Part shown: one piece after another, positions 29,059-43,000 of the stretch
Numbering within the stretch: the first letter of the stretch is position 1
How the letters are laid out: every line of letters starts with the position of its first letter
Assembly: GCF_021155765.1 (NCBI RefSeq)
Contig: NC_060115.1
Coordinates: 6,180,493-6,244,492, forward strand
DNA: 64,000 nt
Direction of reading: 5' to 3'
Source: Diprion similis
Lineage: Eukaryota > Arthropoda > Insecta > Hymenoptera > Diprionidae
The notes under the pieces: model-generated
What the model saw: only the letters and a program-made list of their open reading frames with translations
What the model was told of the DNA's origin: nothing
The model's database searches: none
Made by a program: the position numbers and the translations under genes

Positions 29059-31016
29059 AGGTTTTATTATGATTTTGTTAAAGCGGGATCAACTAGCTGC
29101 AAAAGCTTGAATTAATGGTAATATTTCACTTCGAAAAATAAAACTATCCAGTACAGTGAGATCCACAGTAATAGAAATAAGAGGAAATATGTTTTGGATT
29201 TACCACCAATATTGACAAATATGCGAATATAATGAAGCCTCGAGAAGGAGCACAGAAGTCTGAAATAATCTTTTAAATTTCAAGACACTTTATTTCTATA
29301 TAAGAAATAAATATTTAAACAACAAAAATGCATAAGACATTTGAAGATACGCCGAGATACCTATGCTTAAATACTTATGTATTATTGATTTTAGGTAAAG
29401 AAGAGATTTTATTCATTTTATACCATTTCCGACAATAGCATACTGTAGAATAATATGCATACATGTAGTCAAAGTATCAAATTGAAGATATCTCTTCTTC
29501 ATTTTTAGCTGTTTGGTTATTTATTACACATACAGTGCGCGAAAACGATGAATACTAGATCTGTGAAATAGTTTAACGTATGAATTGTATGAGCACAACG
29601 GTGAAAGTGAACTCTTAAACCCTATCAAGAAATATCATCGTATCAGGATTAGCCGTTGTAAAAATACGATTGATAATGTTTTAAGCAGGATAATAATATG
29701 CATACAAGCAAAATTGTTGTAATACAGATTGTAAGTAGACTGCAGATTAAAACAGAATATTTTATAAATGGAATGGTTTGCGACACTCAATAATACCCGA
29801 AATGTTAATTCGTGGACTGTGCAATGAAGCATCTTTTTTTTCACAATTTAGAAGCAGCATCAATCTTCTCTGTCTAGCACTAAAGGAAAGTAAAATAAAG
29901 TTTACTCGCGTCGTTCAATATTTTGATAGATTCACCACTACGTGGCAAAACACGCGAACATCTTTTATGTACGATATTTTTTTAACTAATTTTCCTTAGT
30001 TTAAATAAACCTCGGTTAGTAAGTAATCAAGAAATAAATTGTATTGCAGTATCTTCGGGAATTTTTTTCTTTTCGATAAGTTAATAATTATGAACTATTG
30101 GCAATTGGTATTCTTAGACCTTTGAGAGTATATTTAAAAGCATTATGTTAAAACAGATGGAACTAGTGCATTCGTAATATTGAATCGAGCAAACATGAAA
30201 TTTATCAACGCATCTTTAAATATTCATTTTTTTTTAATAACTTAAATGCGTAGAAATTATTTATGCCTTATCGTTAGCAATTTTAAAGCTCGGCCTCAGT
30301 TTTCTACTTGAGTTGTTAGCCTTATATTCATCCATACGTGGAAGGAGTAACCTTTATCACTTTGCTAAGTCAATATAGCTGTTGAAGATACAATCTTACA
30401 AACGGAAGAAAATCAAGCTAGACTTCTCTAGGTAAAATAACATAGTTGCACAACTATTGCTGATAAATTGTCAAATGTGAATTGAAATGTGTGGTGCCAT
30501 AGCAATGGAATTCACACTGTCGCCTAAGAGTATAAAAGGGAAGTGTTCAACAGCAGAAATCTGGATCAGGCTCATTCGTCTTGTATGTAGCATCTTGTTC
30601 ATTGACGTACGATCAAATAACACGTGAAAATATCACAGCCCATTGCTATACCCGGAAATTTATTCAACGTTAATATAGTAATATCACAAATGTTTACATT
30701 CACAAAATTGTTCAATTTCTGGGTGAATAATATGTATTTGGTAATCTAGTGGCTGTGTATCAAGACAATATCTTGGTTATTTTCTGCTTGCTCCCGAAAT
30801 TTCAGCAAATTCTATGACGTACCCCTTCTCAGATATACTCTTAGGTGAATTTTGTTCAATAATATTGTACGAAATCATACATGAGACTTTTGCCGATTAC
30901 AGGTTCATTCAGTTATTCATGTTTAGATTTAGATTTTATCCTTTTCTGTTGCAATCTTTTCAATTTCTCACCTTAATACGTGCTAGTATCATGTATCACG
31001 ATAAATGGAATTTCCT
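29059..31016. other. 3' UTRs and intergenic DNA between MADF-BESS gene and CHM
   Basis: AT-rich with no supported coding frame. It contains the MADF-BESS gene polyadenylation signal (29137-29142) and a CHM candidate on the minus strand (AATAAA at 30664-30659). A TATA-like box on the plus strand is listed separately. The plus-strand frame at 30.8-31.2 kb is a shadow of the last CHM exon. Confidence 0.6.
30531..30540 (+). promoter_or_regulatory. TATA-box-like element TATAAAAGGG
   Basis: A perfect TATAAAAG with a G-rich 3' flank sits in otherwise AT-rich intergenic DNA. A start site about 30 bp downstream would fall near 30560. No ORF or splice structure follows that I can recognise, so it may be chance or may drive a noncoding transcript antisense to CHM. 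Confidence 0.25.
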
Positions 31017-34000
31017 TCATTCTTCTTTTTCTGTTTTCTCAACATCTTGTTTCTCTTCTCCGTCTTCTGGCTTGTCTCCCTCAAATTGTGGCCCGGGAGC
31101 CTCCTCACCTTCTAATACTATTTCCTCAGGATCTGGGGCACGAGGTAGAAAATCTTCGTCGGGATACATGGCCTTGAATATCGCTTTGGCCTTGATAAAA
31201 GAAAAGGAACAAAAAATAATGTTTTGTTAGTAAATTTAACTAGATCATGTTGTGGATCATAGATTGGACATGTATACTAAAGGCTCGGACGTCATACTCT
31301 GCTTTTCTAGAATTACCTGATTCACAGCAAAGTCGAAGTCCAGGTCCAAGTCAGGCCCAGAACAGAGGTGCACGTTGTTAGGAGCAGAATCGCTGAGTTT
31401 AATATCACTTGCTGGCAAATTCAAGTACAATGACCAGAGAACTTGTGGTTTAGGACTTTCCAGGCTGTCATCTTTGGTCTCGCTAGAACCTTCCTGAAAA
31501 TCACATGTCTCTAATAATTACTGTACCCTTCCGACTGGCAGAAAGGAGAGTGGAATTGTGGTGTAAATTTGTCTGAGCTGGGAGTATTGCTAGGAAAGAA
31601 ACACGTCACTGTCGGTGACTACGAGAAGTGGGAGGTATACGTTAGTGAGTCCTGACAGTACGCAGTGTTTCTACGTGCCTGGAGATGTCTCTTGTCGGGA
31701 GATACAGTCTGAGTGTGAGAATCGGTGGCATTTCGAGTGACGTTAGGATCAAGTACCTCGGCACGCAGGAATTTCTTAGTCACGTACGCCAGATCTTCCT
31801 CAGCTGTCTTGGTTCTCTTGCACGTCACATGTACCATAACTGAAAAATTGGATTTGTCAATTAACGATGATGATAACGAACAAAAAGAAAAAAAAAAGAC
31901 AGGGATATACAGATTCAAAATTAATAAACAGTGCTTACAAAGTCCTTGAGGGCACGCGTTTGTTGACGGTCCAAGTTCGATTAAAGTTACGGCTTCTTGG
32001 CCAGTTTCTTCTGGAGGATAATAGAGCAGTGTTAAGTTCTCCTTTTCCCCCTGCATAATGGATCTGCAATATTTTTTAATTGAAAGTGTATTGTACGATG
32101 TGCTCCTTAAGTAGAATCATAAAAAAACAGAGAAAAAACCGACTTACCTGTCGGTAATAAAAATTCCACGAGATATCTGTTGCTCTCCACTGGATGATAC
32201 AATTTCTGGTGGTAGGTGCCCTTGTCCAACTACCAAATGCTCCAAAGCCAGTCTTTGCTTTCCAGTTATAATAGCCTTGCATTTTCCATCCCCGACTACG
32301 ATGCCGTCTAGTTGTCTCTTCAGGCAATACACGCCGCCAAAAACGGCGCACAGACTGTTAAAAAGAGAGAGATGGTCTTTCAGACTAAATACCATTTGCT
32401 TTTGGTCCTTTTTCTTCCAGTACATTTTGGCAATCTACTTACCGACAAAAGCATTGAGGCAATTCACCGCTTCCATACATGGGCCAAAGAAAAGGTGTAT
32501 TTCCATAGCGGCCAAGGCTGTTTAGGAAATGTTTAGTACGATTGACTCCATCTCTTGTGGAAGTTTTATCAGTGGCCATTGCTATGGCTTGCATCACATA
32601 GTGTCGTACCATGGGGGTAAGCTTTTTCGTATCAAGATACTCTAGGAATGTTTTGTCCTGGAAACCTGCAACAAAATTCAACCTTTTGTAAATTTGTCTC
32701 CAATTTTTGCCAAACGAGGTTTCTAGATTAGAATTAGCCATACGATGCCATGGCAAATGCTGACTCAAGAATTATTCTTTCTAAAAAAAAATTCATTTCA
32801 ATTGCAAATAACGGATATTTAGGAACGGCAAGCAGACAGTGGATGACAAACCGTTGCCATAAACGGATCCAAGCCTATTGTTTTTCATTAACAGTTAGCA
32901 TCAGTGTGTTGGACAGAATGTTGATCAGTTGAGTAACTCCTTTCATGCATCAGCTTTTGCTAAGTTTATTGATTATTATTGAGGAATGCTTAAATCCTGC
33001 AGGTCAACGATCTCAACGTATCGCGTTTATCCCAACTGAGTATTGGTCTCAAGGCTGTTACACATCATTGATCGCGATATTTTTAACACAAGAAAAAAAT
33101 TTGTCGTCAATGCCATTCCCCCGCTTCTTCCTGTGTTACTTGATCTCCATTCACTTACCATTGAATTCAGGACTGTCCGCTCCTTGTTCCATGCACGACG
33201 TCAGCAGTTGCATCAGCATTCTCTTTTCCACAACACTCACAGTTTTATTGGCAAAAACATCTGCTCTTGAACACGGAACTTGGGTGAGCTTGCCATCCAT
33301 ATAGGTAGCAACTCGAGAAACAGCTCTGAACTCTGCATATCGGGCAATGTTGCTAGAGATTAAAAGTTCTACCAGTTCACCGCGAGCAAACAGTAGCTGT
33401 AAAATGAATCAGGATAAGTTTGAATCTTAGAGCAAGATAACTGTGATTCAGTGATATATTTTCTTTCCTCCAACCTTTGGTGCCAAGTCGATGTTAAATT
33501 TTCGGTATTCCTTTTTGATCCGATCGATGCTCCATTGTTTGACAGTTTCTTTTTTTTCACTTTTATCTTCGTCAGATTTTTCCGCTCCGTCGTTGGCTGC
33601 GGCATCTCCAGAGCCATCAGTTTGTGTATCCTTCGTGGACACTACTGGCAGGTCTGCATCACTGTCAAAGTATTTCAAAAGAAATTAATAAATTCATTAC
33701 TGCAATCTGACGAGATTATGAAACTCTCTTCTTTGAGAAGAGTTAGCATCTCGACTTACTTGGAAATGAACCATTTTTCAATGATATTTTCAACAGTGGA
33801 ATATTGGTTGCTAGCTTTTAAAAATTTCTCATCAGCTTGAAGCAATGCAGCGGCATCTGCCCCGTTCTGTTTGGGAGATTTCAGATCTTCTATCCATTTT
33901 TGTAGACCATCGAAATTAAATGTAGCCCAAAGACCGCCGTAGTATTCATTGCTAAAAATTCAGGCTTCGGGTTAATGGATAAAATAAAAAATTACAAGTA

Positions 34001-34363
34001 AACAGATGGTAGTTTTGTTGAGCGAGTGTCTACGATCTGCACTTACATTTGTAAGTGCAGACTTTTTTACCAGCGGTTCTTTTCACCGTTTCTTTACAAT
34101 ATGATTCTACACAGATTTTTATGAGTAAAATGTGGCAACAGCTACCTATCAAGGTGTAGAACCCTTTTTCCGATCCTGCTAGCCGCCGCGGCGACGATGG
34201 ATTCGGTCATTCCTGAGTAAAATAGTGATAAATAATTTAGTACGCTTGACAGAACACAAATGAATTGAAATATATTCTGATATATCGAGGTTTTTGATAT
34301 AAAAAAATCAATACCTGTGCCCACGACGACAACATCGTATTCGGTCGGCAGGTCGTCCTCCAT
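31017..34363 (-). CDS. CHM: Rab escort protein (Rab geranylgeranyltransferase component A)
   Basis: Eleven exons (minus) are 34363-34315, 34212-34146, 33951-33760, 33661-33475, 33396-33159, 32665-32443, 32354-32148, 32063-31939, 31839-31757, 31493-31317 and 31190-31017. Spliced length is 1722 nt (573 residues; human REP1 653). The N-terminus [20 protein letters not shown] is the GDI-family dinucleotide-fold motif (GxGxxxS). [35 protein letters not shown] and [16 protein letters not shown] are hallmark GDI/REP blocks. A charged insertion around 105-150 is the REP-specific loop region. The tail is strongly acidic. REP presents newly made Rab GTPases to GGTase II for C-terminal prenylation and delivers them to membranes. 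The donor of exon 4 (GTTGGA) is non-consensus after GT. Human-type exon order and all core motifs are intact. Confidence 0.96.
34036..34061. repeat. Short near-perfect palindrome in CHM intron 2
   Basis: Two 12-bp arms (TCTGCACTTACA and its exact reverse complement) are separated by TT. They lie in the intron between CHM exons 2 and 3. Both orientations contain the donor-like string GTAAGT. Confidence 0.9.
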
Positions 34364-35018
34364 GGCTCGGAATAATAAAAACAACTATTTAAATCGTATA
34401 ACTCGTCGTAGATTGAACTCTTTCAAGAAGCACTGACCGAAAACAGTCAATTCATTATTCGCTATTGCTCCCTTATGTCAGATTTCGCAGCTAGCAACCC
34501 CATTCGCGACTCGCCCCTCCTCGCTCAGGCTTTCACCCTTTTTTGTTCAGACTTTGACAGCTCGCTCGCTCCGTCGGCGCTCCGCCAATCCCCGTTTAGG
34601 ATTTTGCTGCATTTTGCTGCGCGTCCACTACGCGTCGCAATTTTGTGCCAGGCCACTTCGCCACTCGCTGCCAGTTTCAAGGCTGCCACTACAACGACCA
34701 CATTTTCGAACAAAAATCTTCGCGGATCAACATGTAATTTGATGGTAATTCGACGCTTTACGTACCATGGTTTCATCATTTCGTTCACATTTCCATCGCG
34801 TTTTTTTCTATCTCGCTTTTCAACTTCTTTCGCCAAGCCTATCTCTCCGAGTTTTTAGGTAAAAGACGAAAATTGAAATTGCCGCCATTGACCAATTCAC
34901 GCAGTTCTCCGGCCGCCTACGGATCGGCCCGAACTTGTAGGCGATCACTTTGTATTCGAAAAAATTTTACATTCAGCACTGTGAGATAGTTGAATAATTT
35001 TCTGTTAAATCTAGCGAT
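34364..35018. promoter_or_regulatory. Divergent CHM / HPF1 promoter region
   Basis: About 655 bp between head-to-head ATGs, locally GC- and CpG-richer (34480-34690) than the gene bodies. This fits a TATA-less bidirectional promoter. Frames across it look noncoding. Confidence 0.55.
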
Positions 35019-37050
35019 ATGCCCACTTCCGATGAACTCTACGAGGCATATGTCAAGGACCCCCGTATTCCTTGCAACTACGGAGTCAAATGTTATCAGA
35101 AGAATCAAATTCATCGCGACAAATATAAACATCCACCTCCTGACGATCAGGTGAGTTAACCTCAATAGCGTTACGATTTCTATGTTTTTCTCTGAACAAT
35201 CGGTTTAATTTTGTACTATCATACTACGTACGTAATACACTTCCGCTTGTAAGCTATTAACGGTGTTGGCAAACTTTCTACGAGAATCCTGCAAGAGGTC
35301 TGTGAGCTTCTTTTACTCCTTGTTACGCTATGCAACAGCCAATATTATTGTTTCAGAAGGGAAAGAATGGCACTAGATCAAAACCTAAAAAACGCACACG
35401 GCTAGATCGGAGAAAGGAAGAAAAAGACGAGCCACCGATTACGGATTCCGACTCTGACTCAGAAGTACCTAAGACAACTTTAAAGAAATGCTGTGTGTCG
35501 CTTGATTCATTTGATCAAACTGCGGATGCTGGTCAAAGCAGTTCCAAACAAAGAGAATCTGACGTAGAAAGCGAAAATGAACAGAAATCTGATATTGGTA
35601 GCCATTCGGGGACTGAGAAAGAAGACAATGAAACAGGATCGTCCTCACCTGTGGATGAAAAAGAATTTATAAAAGAAAAATTTTTGGTAGAAATGCCGTC
35701 AGACTTTTACCGCTTCTATGAACTTTGTAAAGAGATATCGCCCAGTGACCCTTGCAGTGCATTCAAAGCTGCTGATCTTTTACTTGTTGGGCCATATGAT
35801 GTTTTGAATGGAAAGTTATTGGATGCTAAGGTCAACAATAACGACCTGTATCTGAGGCACTGGAGATACTTTTATGACCCTCCCGAATTTCAGGTTAGCT
35901 GAGTTATTTATAGCAATGAAAATATTGGATGTAGGATGCCTATCTGGTCATTTTAATTGCTTTTACTTTCTACAATTTCTTTCACAGACTATTATCAGAG
36001 GCAACGACAAGAGCGGCCTGCACCTTGGTTATTGGAGAGATGAGCCAAAGAAGAATCCTATTTTTGTTGCTAAAAACTCGGCTAATGTGGATTGCAAGAT
36101 CAAACCTGTGGCAGAAACTGTCTTTGGAGCTGTAGAGTAAGCTCATTTACTAAAATTAGGAAGGTATAGAATCCGCATTACGAGAAATATCTGATTTTTG
36201 GTGAATCCTGAGGGTGTGACTGAAAAAATTGAATGAATTTGCAAAGAAGGAAAATAATATATTTCACTGTGCCCAGGATTATAGATTCCTCTCAAAACTG
36301 GATTTATTCTCCATGGAGGATTAATTTGAAACTGTAATACTATTTTCACATGTCACGGTAACGATGCGTTCTTTGTTTAAAGTGATTACTTGGAGGAGAA
36401 ACTTAAGACGGTTAATCCGTTTGAAAAACCTAAAGTGGCCAGCTTACGTCAGCGGCTAAAAAAATTCTCAAATGCTCAGAGCATCCAGTTAGAAAAGAGT
36501 ACGGAATCCATGAGAGCTAGGGAAAGACGAGTCGTGGCAAGAACGTTTCATCGTGCAGGAATTGTGGTGCCGTATGATAAGAAAACTCAATTGGGATACA
36601 GAGAGCTGGCTGCAACTGATGGTAGAGTATTTTTCATCATCGTAACTTGTTGTTCTGTTGTGATAATTTTTCCTCACAGAAATCAGAGAAAAGGAAAACT
36701 CAAAAATATCTGAAAATTTGTCATTAACTGGTAATTTCTTACTTCTAGGAAACCTGAAGAGAATTTTGAAACAGATCGATGAATCGGAAAACGACACCGA
36801 AAGAGCTGATCACTTAACTAAACTTGAAGAAGTAGAACGACTGGCTACTATCGCCGCTGACGAGTGCGATTTCGGAACGTGCCTAGAATTAGGACACGAC
36901 CTATTTTCCAGCGGTAGCAAGCATGTTCAGACCATCGCTGTTCGAATGCTCACAACCGCGTACAGTCTGCTTAATCGTCCGGAGTTTTTGAAAATCGCCA
37001 AGGCGCATTGCTGCGACAGAAAGACAGGCTGTGTTCTCGGAATCATTTAA
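35019..37050 (+). CDS. HPF1: Histone PARylation factor 1 with N-terminal PBZ zinc finger
   Basis: Five exons (35019-35150, 35357-35893, 35988-36136, 36383-36621, 36749-37050) encode 452 residues, longer than human HPF1 (346). Residues 19-38 (C19, C25, H32, H38, with CNYG and YQKN) match the poly(ADP-ribose)-binding PBZ zinc finger. A long acidic/Ser-rich linker (~50-195) follows. The HPF1 core carries LVGPYDVLNGK, HWRYFYDPPEFQTII, RTFHRAGIVVP and the C-terminal ADECDFGTCLELGHDLF. The Asp390-Glu391 pair corresponds to human Asp283-Glu284, the residues that complete the PARP1/2 active site and switch ADP-ribosylation to serine. The protein therefore should be functional and nuclear, acting at DNA breaks. 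The PBZ finger is absent from human HPF1 and would tether this form to poly(ADP-ribose). AATAAA is at 37188-37193. Confidence 0.95.
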
Positions 37051-40000
37051 CGAGAATACTGGATCGAAGCCGTAAGGTAATTTTTAGATTCCGATTTGTT
37101 TCTTATTTTGCATCGACTTTTTTTTTTAATTCTTGTAAGATGTCTTTTCAAATAGTTATTTATACTATTTCTTTATTAAAAATGAAAAATAAAAACAAGT
37201 ACGAACTTGCATTTCGGTGTCCGTCACGCTGCGTAAATCTACATATAACATTCCGCTCCACGCTCCATTTCCTCGTCCGAAATCGAAATCAAATATTAAT
37301 ACTTACAACAATTCCATATCCGTGAAAATATGCATAAATGTCCGCAAAAGCTACATAATGTTAGTTGCATAAATGTAGGCGTTACGCATCACATTTTCCG
37401 TTGGTAATGCCGTGTTCTGATCTTCGTTATCAACACAGTAACTGCCAGACAAATTGTTTAAAACAAACATTAGAACATCTCTCTACGCGAGATGTCGCCA
37501 CTGGTCGTGTAAAATTTTAAAAAACCACGCTGAACGATGATTGCAACAAATCTCAGGAACAGCGAATTTTAGTAGTAAGCTGGTTTCAATCAGTTTTCTT
37601 TTTCTTTATTAATTGACTAAGCAATTTTTTCATTCCGCATTCCATTATCAATTAAGAGTGTTTATGTTTTTTTTTTCTATGAGCAATGTACGCGTAGCAT
37701 TATACGCCAAGCGTAAGATTAAGATAGTCTAGCTAATGTACCGCGATATTATTATGTGCACATGATTTAGGCTTATCCGTATCTGCCATATGGGGATATT
37801 TATAAAGCCTGTGAGAGCGTGAATGTATGTATGTACGAATATCGATGTATGTATCTAATGTGTACATGGTAGAAACGCGGTGCACTCGTGATGAGAAATC
37901 GATAGATAAGCCGAGTTGAGTTGTTCCTTTAAAGAGGGAAGCTTTGAACTCAATACCCTCACTCCATTGGTATTTAGGAGCTCGTCTATTAACGATCATC
38001 GTTACTATTAATCGCGTCCTCCGTTGCGCGGCCCTGTTCAACTCCATTTTCTACTTTCCATGATCTAATCCCTCTTCGATTTTTGAGATCTGTAGTCTCT
38101 AGTAGAACGAGGCTCAGACGAGCCACGCAAATTTGAGCTTCTGCCTAACAGTTAAATTTGCCGTGGAGTCTTCTTTCACGAATGTCTGTTTTCGCAAAAA
38201 CGTCGCTCTTTGTAATTGCAAAGTTTGGAAGTCTGAGCGATTTAATCGTAATTGACGGCGCGAACCGAATTGTGGGATACCTTGGAAAGTCGGAGAGCAC
38301 GGTTTTCAAATAAATGAGAAATACACGGCGAAGTGCTTTCGAGGTTTCTAAATTCGACGAAACCTCGAAACCTCGTTTCTTACCGACCAGTGTAATATAT
38401 GTTTATTTTTCACTAATTGAATTTGCCTAGAAACCAGAGAAAGCTCGTAAAAACTTCTTCTTTTCCCAGACGTCGAGGCTTTTTACGAAGCGAAATGAAT
38501 TCATTCAATTATTCAAGACCGAATGAAAGAAGTACGAGGTCAAGGTTTAACCGGTTGATCGTCTGCGCCCTGAGATTTTCATTTTTCAGTTTTTCGAAAT
38601 TATTCGGAATGCACGTTCCGTATCCACCAATTCTCTAACGAGACTAAAATACAGTAACAACTCGATTCCACCCCTGCAGAAATGACTTCGCGTTTTACCC
38701 TCAATCCTACGAATTTGTAGACTCTGTGAAAAATGGAATCATTATACCTCGAAAATAATGACATAAAATCGTTTTTATCAGCTGCATTTAGTCTGCAACC
38801 TCTCACAAGTTTGCCTTGAAAGATCGGATTGCTTTGTTAGATTCGGCAGAATTACCGGGGTTATTTATTACGCTTTGCGATATCGAGCCAAATTTTTGCA
38901 AATACTCTATTTTCCAGAGAAACTAGTTCGGCGATATAGATGTCGTCGAGAAGACGCGAGATTACATCAAGACTAGGGGAAGAATTCCGATGGAGGTTTG
39001 GGGTGTAACAGCGCGGAAGTGTAGAAACGTATAGGCAACGTTATCTTGAATGGACGCCTTCAGATGCGGGGTGCGTTTTAGGACACAACGAGCGGGTGAA
39101 ATTCTTACACAGAACGCGACGAAAGGCGCGAGACGGTGATGGAAATTGTGGCTGGGGATAATGTTTATGCTAATTCTGACGGTGCCGTTCTGGCCTCGCT
39201 CTCTTTTCTTCTCCTCTTCTTCTCTTCTTTCTTTTATTGTCAACGTTTACGTCGCGTTGCACGACGCTTTTTACGCTCGCCGAGTACAATACTCGCGTTA
39301 TTTCAACCGTTGCGCAACCACAACTTCACTCTGATTTATTTTTTTCTTGTTTTTAAGTGATTGACATGAATATCGGAAATCATGTTAATCTTTTTTGAAG
39401 TTCTTGATAAAATGATTCTATTTTATTCGTCACATCGTCGCATGAATCTGTAAGTATAAGTTTTAATTTCGGAGAAACTCTTTAAATTTAGATTTTACGG
39501 TATAACGATTGCAGAATTTTGTTCCTCAAGTTTCAAAATTTTCTGAAATACTTTCACACGCATGCAAAATGAGCTGTAATCCGTGCAGATATACAGATTA
39601 TCCTGTAATTTCTGAATTTTAGAAGAATATGAAAATTACTTGATTTTTATTATTTTCAAAGCAACTCTCGTAGTACCTCAGCGGTGGTGTTTTCCACACT
39701 CTTGGTTCGTACAAGGACAAAAAGGATACTGCAAGGTATAATCTGGCTATAATCCCCTATATCTGCCTTTGATCTCATGGACAAAAACAGAAACAATGGT
39801 CGACGGGGAAATGTCGCTAAAAAATACGATCGCTGAATTGTCGGGGTTGAAAATTTCCAAGGATTGAAAAATACCGGCAACACGAAGCGCGGTTTACTAC
39901 CCGCTTCGTTAACGTATAGCAACGAAACTCGATACTTCCTCTCGTGAAAAGTTACGCTTTGACGAAAACCGGAGGCTCCAATATTGAAAGGTTTCAACGG

Positions 40001-43000
40001 CGTCGAAGCGATAGCGGTACCAATAAATGGACTCTCTGATCCGTATGAATTTTTTTTTATAATTAGGCATCAGCTCAATTTATGCTGCAAAAAATTTTGT
40101 CCCAACCGATTTTCCGCTTCCTAAACATCGTCGTCAATGCAGCGAGCAATATTTTTATTTCGGCTGGTCAATCGGAGACCCACAAATTATTTCTCGATTC
40201 GAAATTCACCTTTTCCCAATTTGCGAATCCCTCGATTCCTTGCTACTTGCCTTTGATCGCTGCGGGGCGGATTGAGAAAGTGCGAAGTGTCCAGCCATCC
40301 GACATCGAGATGCAGACGGAACATTCGAACTCGAACTCGAACTTCCCCCATATCTATATCCGTCCGCACCGTGACTCGCGAGCAAATAAAATCGCCGGTT
40401 GTGGGTTACTTTTTTTGCCGATATAGACCCGCGGAATGCAAGGGGAAAAAGGAGCCGGTTACGTACTCGAAATTATTTTTAGAACGTTGACGGGAAATTG
40501 TTTAGCCAATAAAACCGGTTTTACAATAAGCTGATTTAAAAAGCAAGAATTTACGATCGAATAATTAAACATCCTACGCGCGTATTACATACATACATAT
40601 CACGCATAACACAATGCTGGTACCCACATGTTCGAAAATTACGCACAGATAACGATAATACGAAACGAGATATATATAGAAATCTTGTGCCGCTATTCAT
40701 TGCTGTGGAAATTTTCCCTTTTTCCTATAATACTTCATGGTTTTTCCAAAGAAGAACAAAATTTTCTTCAGTATGTATGTATTTCACTGCACGGAACAAT
40801 ATATTCAAAAAAATTTTACAAATTAGACAGATTGCCAAAATTGAACTGAGAATATTGGCACAATCATTCCCGACGCGATACTCATCATCCCCTTTTCGAA
40901 TAAAAATAAAAATTGTGTGCGAACGTACATACGTATCTGCAGACTTCCGGAGTACGTGAAAGAAATCGTTTGAACTAGTAGGTATGATATTTTTTTCTAG
41001 TCCTAGCATTGAATTTGCATTTTATTTTCCGCAAAAAAATATACCGCAATTAGTTTTAAAAATGCCACATGCAAGCCGGGAGCCAGAATTGTTTCTGGGA
41101 TGAAGAACAGCGGCGAGAATACAGACCGAGAATTTTTCCACTAGAGGGTGCCTAATTCTCCCCTTTCGCGTGCTGTTGTATTATACACACACGTGTAGAT
41201 ACGGGGCCGACATTTTTCATCCGCGCAACAGCTGGAGTGTTTAGATGCAGCGTGGCAGTTTTGAATTTCATTTTTTTTCCGGTGCAGCTAGTAACAGAGA
41301 TGAATTTTGTGTTACAGAAATAGGGTGAAGAATTATTTTCCATTTCGTAGCTGCAGAGCTTAGAGAAAAAGAAAAAGAAAAGCTAACTGGCAATGAGCCT
41401 ACGCTGCTTTCTCGTATTTCTACGTATTAAATTAAATGGCAGAAGTTCGCTCAGAAGAGAGTCGGGAAACGGAAAATCCACAATTCCAGCAGCCGGCGTA
41501 ATAACAACAACGAGGTTCAGGCCGGACCATTTCTCCGCTGCTTTATACGGTATGTATTAAAAAACAAAGGTGTACTTATGCGCACACCGAGTCGTGTGGT
41601 GCGGCTGCTTCGTTTCACGGAATTTAATGCTTCCAATGATATAATTGAAAAACGAGAGGGTTGGTCGGTACTCTGGTAGGAAAGGCTCGTTTGCAGAGGG
41701 CAAGGCAAATGTTTGTCAAGGGCGCGAGGATATGCGGACATTCCCGAGGGATTTCAAAGAAAATTTCTATACTACATATAAATGTATATATATATTTTTT
41801 TCAGACCCGTCTGACATTTTTCTTTTTTCTTTTTTTTTACACATATAATAACGTAAAGGCAACTGACACGTCATATCAACAGTCGCTGAGCTTTTGCACA
41901 GGCGAATATTTTCTGCCATTTCATTTTTTACTTGTACTTGAAAAGTCTGGAAAAGTTTGTTGGAAATTTTCTTATAATTTGAGAAAAAATGTCAACTGTT
42001 ACGTTAGTTAGGTACAATTTTGTTTTGATAAAGGTTTTTTGAAACTAGGCTTATGTATTTATTGTGAACATTTAATTTAGATTCCGCGAGTATCAAAATT
42101 GCAGAAAGTAATCAGTTAGAATATACGAAACTCTCGAGTGCAAGTTTTTAAGCAAAGTTGAAAATCTTTTGGATTTTATTGTTAGCCAAGCGTCATTCCT
42201 GATTAAAGACATTGTAAAAACTTTATTTGACTCGAGGAAATTGCTTGTTATAAACTTCTACGAAGTAGTAAATCGGAGAGAATTCATCAATTAAAAAGAG
42301 TTCTACTGATATTAAAATGTCAAACCTTTTTTTTCTCATTCAATTGTTTATCCATACGAACATTTCGGTTGATTGTTTTTATATTTTTCGTTACTTGGAA
42401 GAATTTTTTCGCCAAACGTCAAAACTGAGTCTCATGATAAATAATGAATCCAGTCGGAATGTACGTTTAAAATTTTTCTATACTCCTGTTTTATTTTTCT
42501 AATCATCAAGGGAGTTACTGGTGGTCGAAATCGAGGATTTCAACCAGATGCCGCATTAGCTTCGACCGCGATTTTAAATTTACGAGCAAATTTGTTTTTG
42601 TTAAATAACTCTTCCGTTGTTAACTTGGAAAACTAAAAACTGTCATAACTAAACTTATTAGGAAATTTAATTCTCTAAAACTTCTTAGTTTCATAAAAAA
42701 ATCTTTTCCCTACGATCGTTTTTGTTCCACTAAAATTCAAAATGGCTGCTGAAGCTACTACAGAATCTGATGAAAACTCTAGATTCCTAGGAAGGATCAA
42801 TATTTCGACTGGCCGATACATAAAATAAAGAAAGATTTCGACCAAGAATATTCTAATCAATAACACTTTTGAAATCAAGATTTCGAACAATTCATCATTC
42901 GTTAGATTATTTTCGCATATTTGAAGCCCCGATATATCGGCCATTACAAATATTGATCCTTCCAATAAAGTTTGACCCCCACCTCGGATTCTGTTTACCA

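Noticed and set aside
30814-31230. 138-codon plus-strand frame
   Set aside because: Antisense shadow of the last CHM exon, which carries the acidic REP tail.
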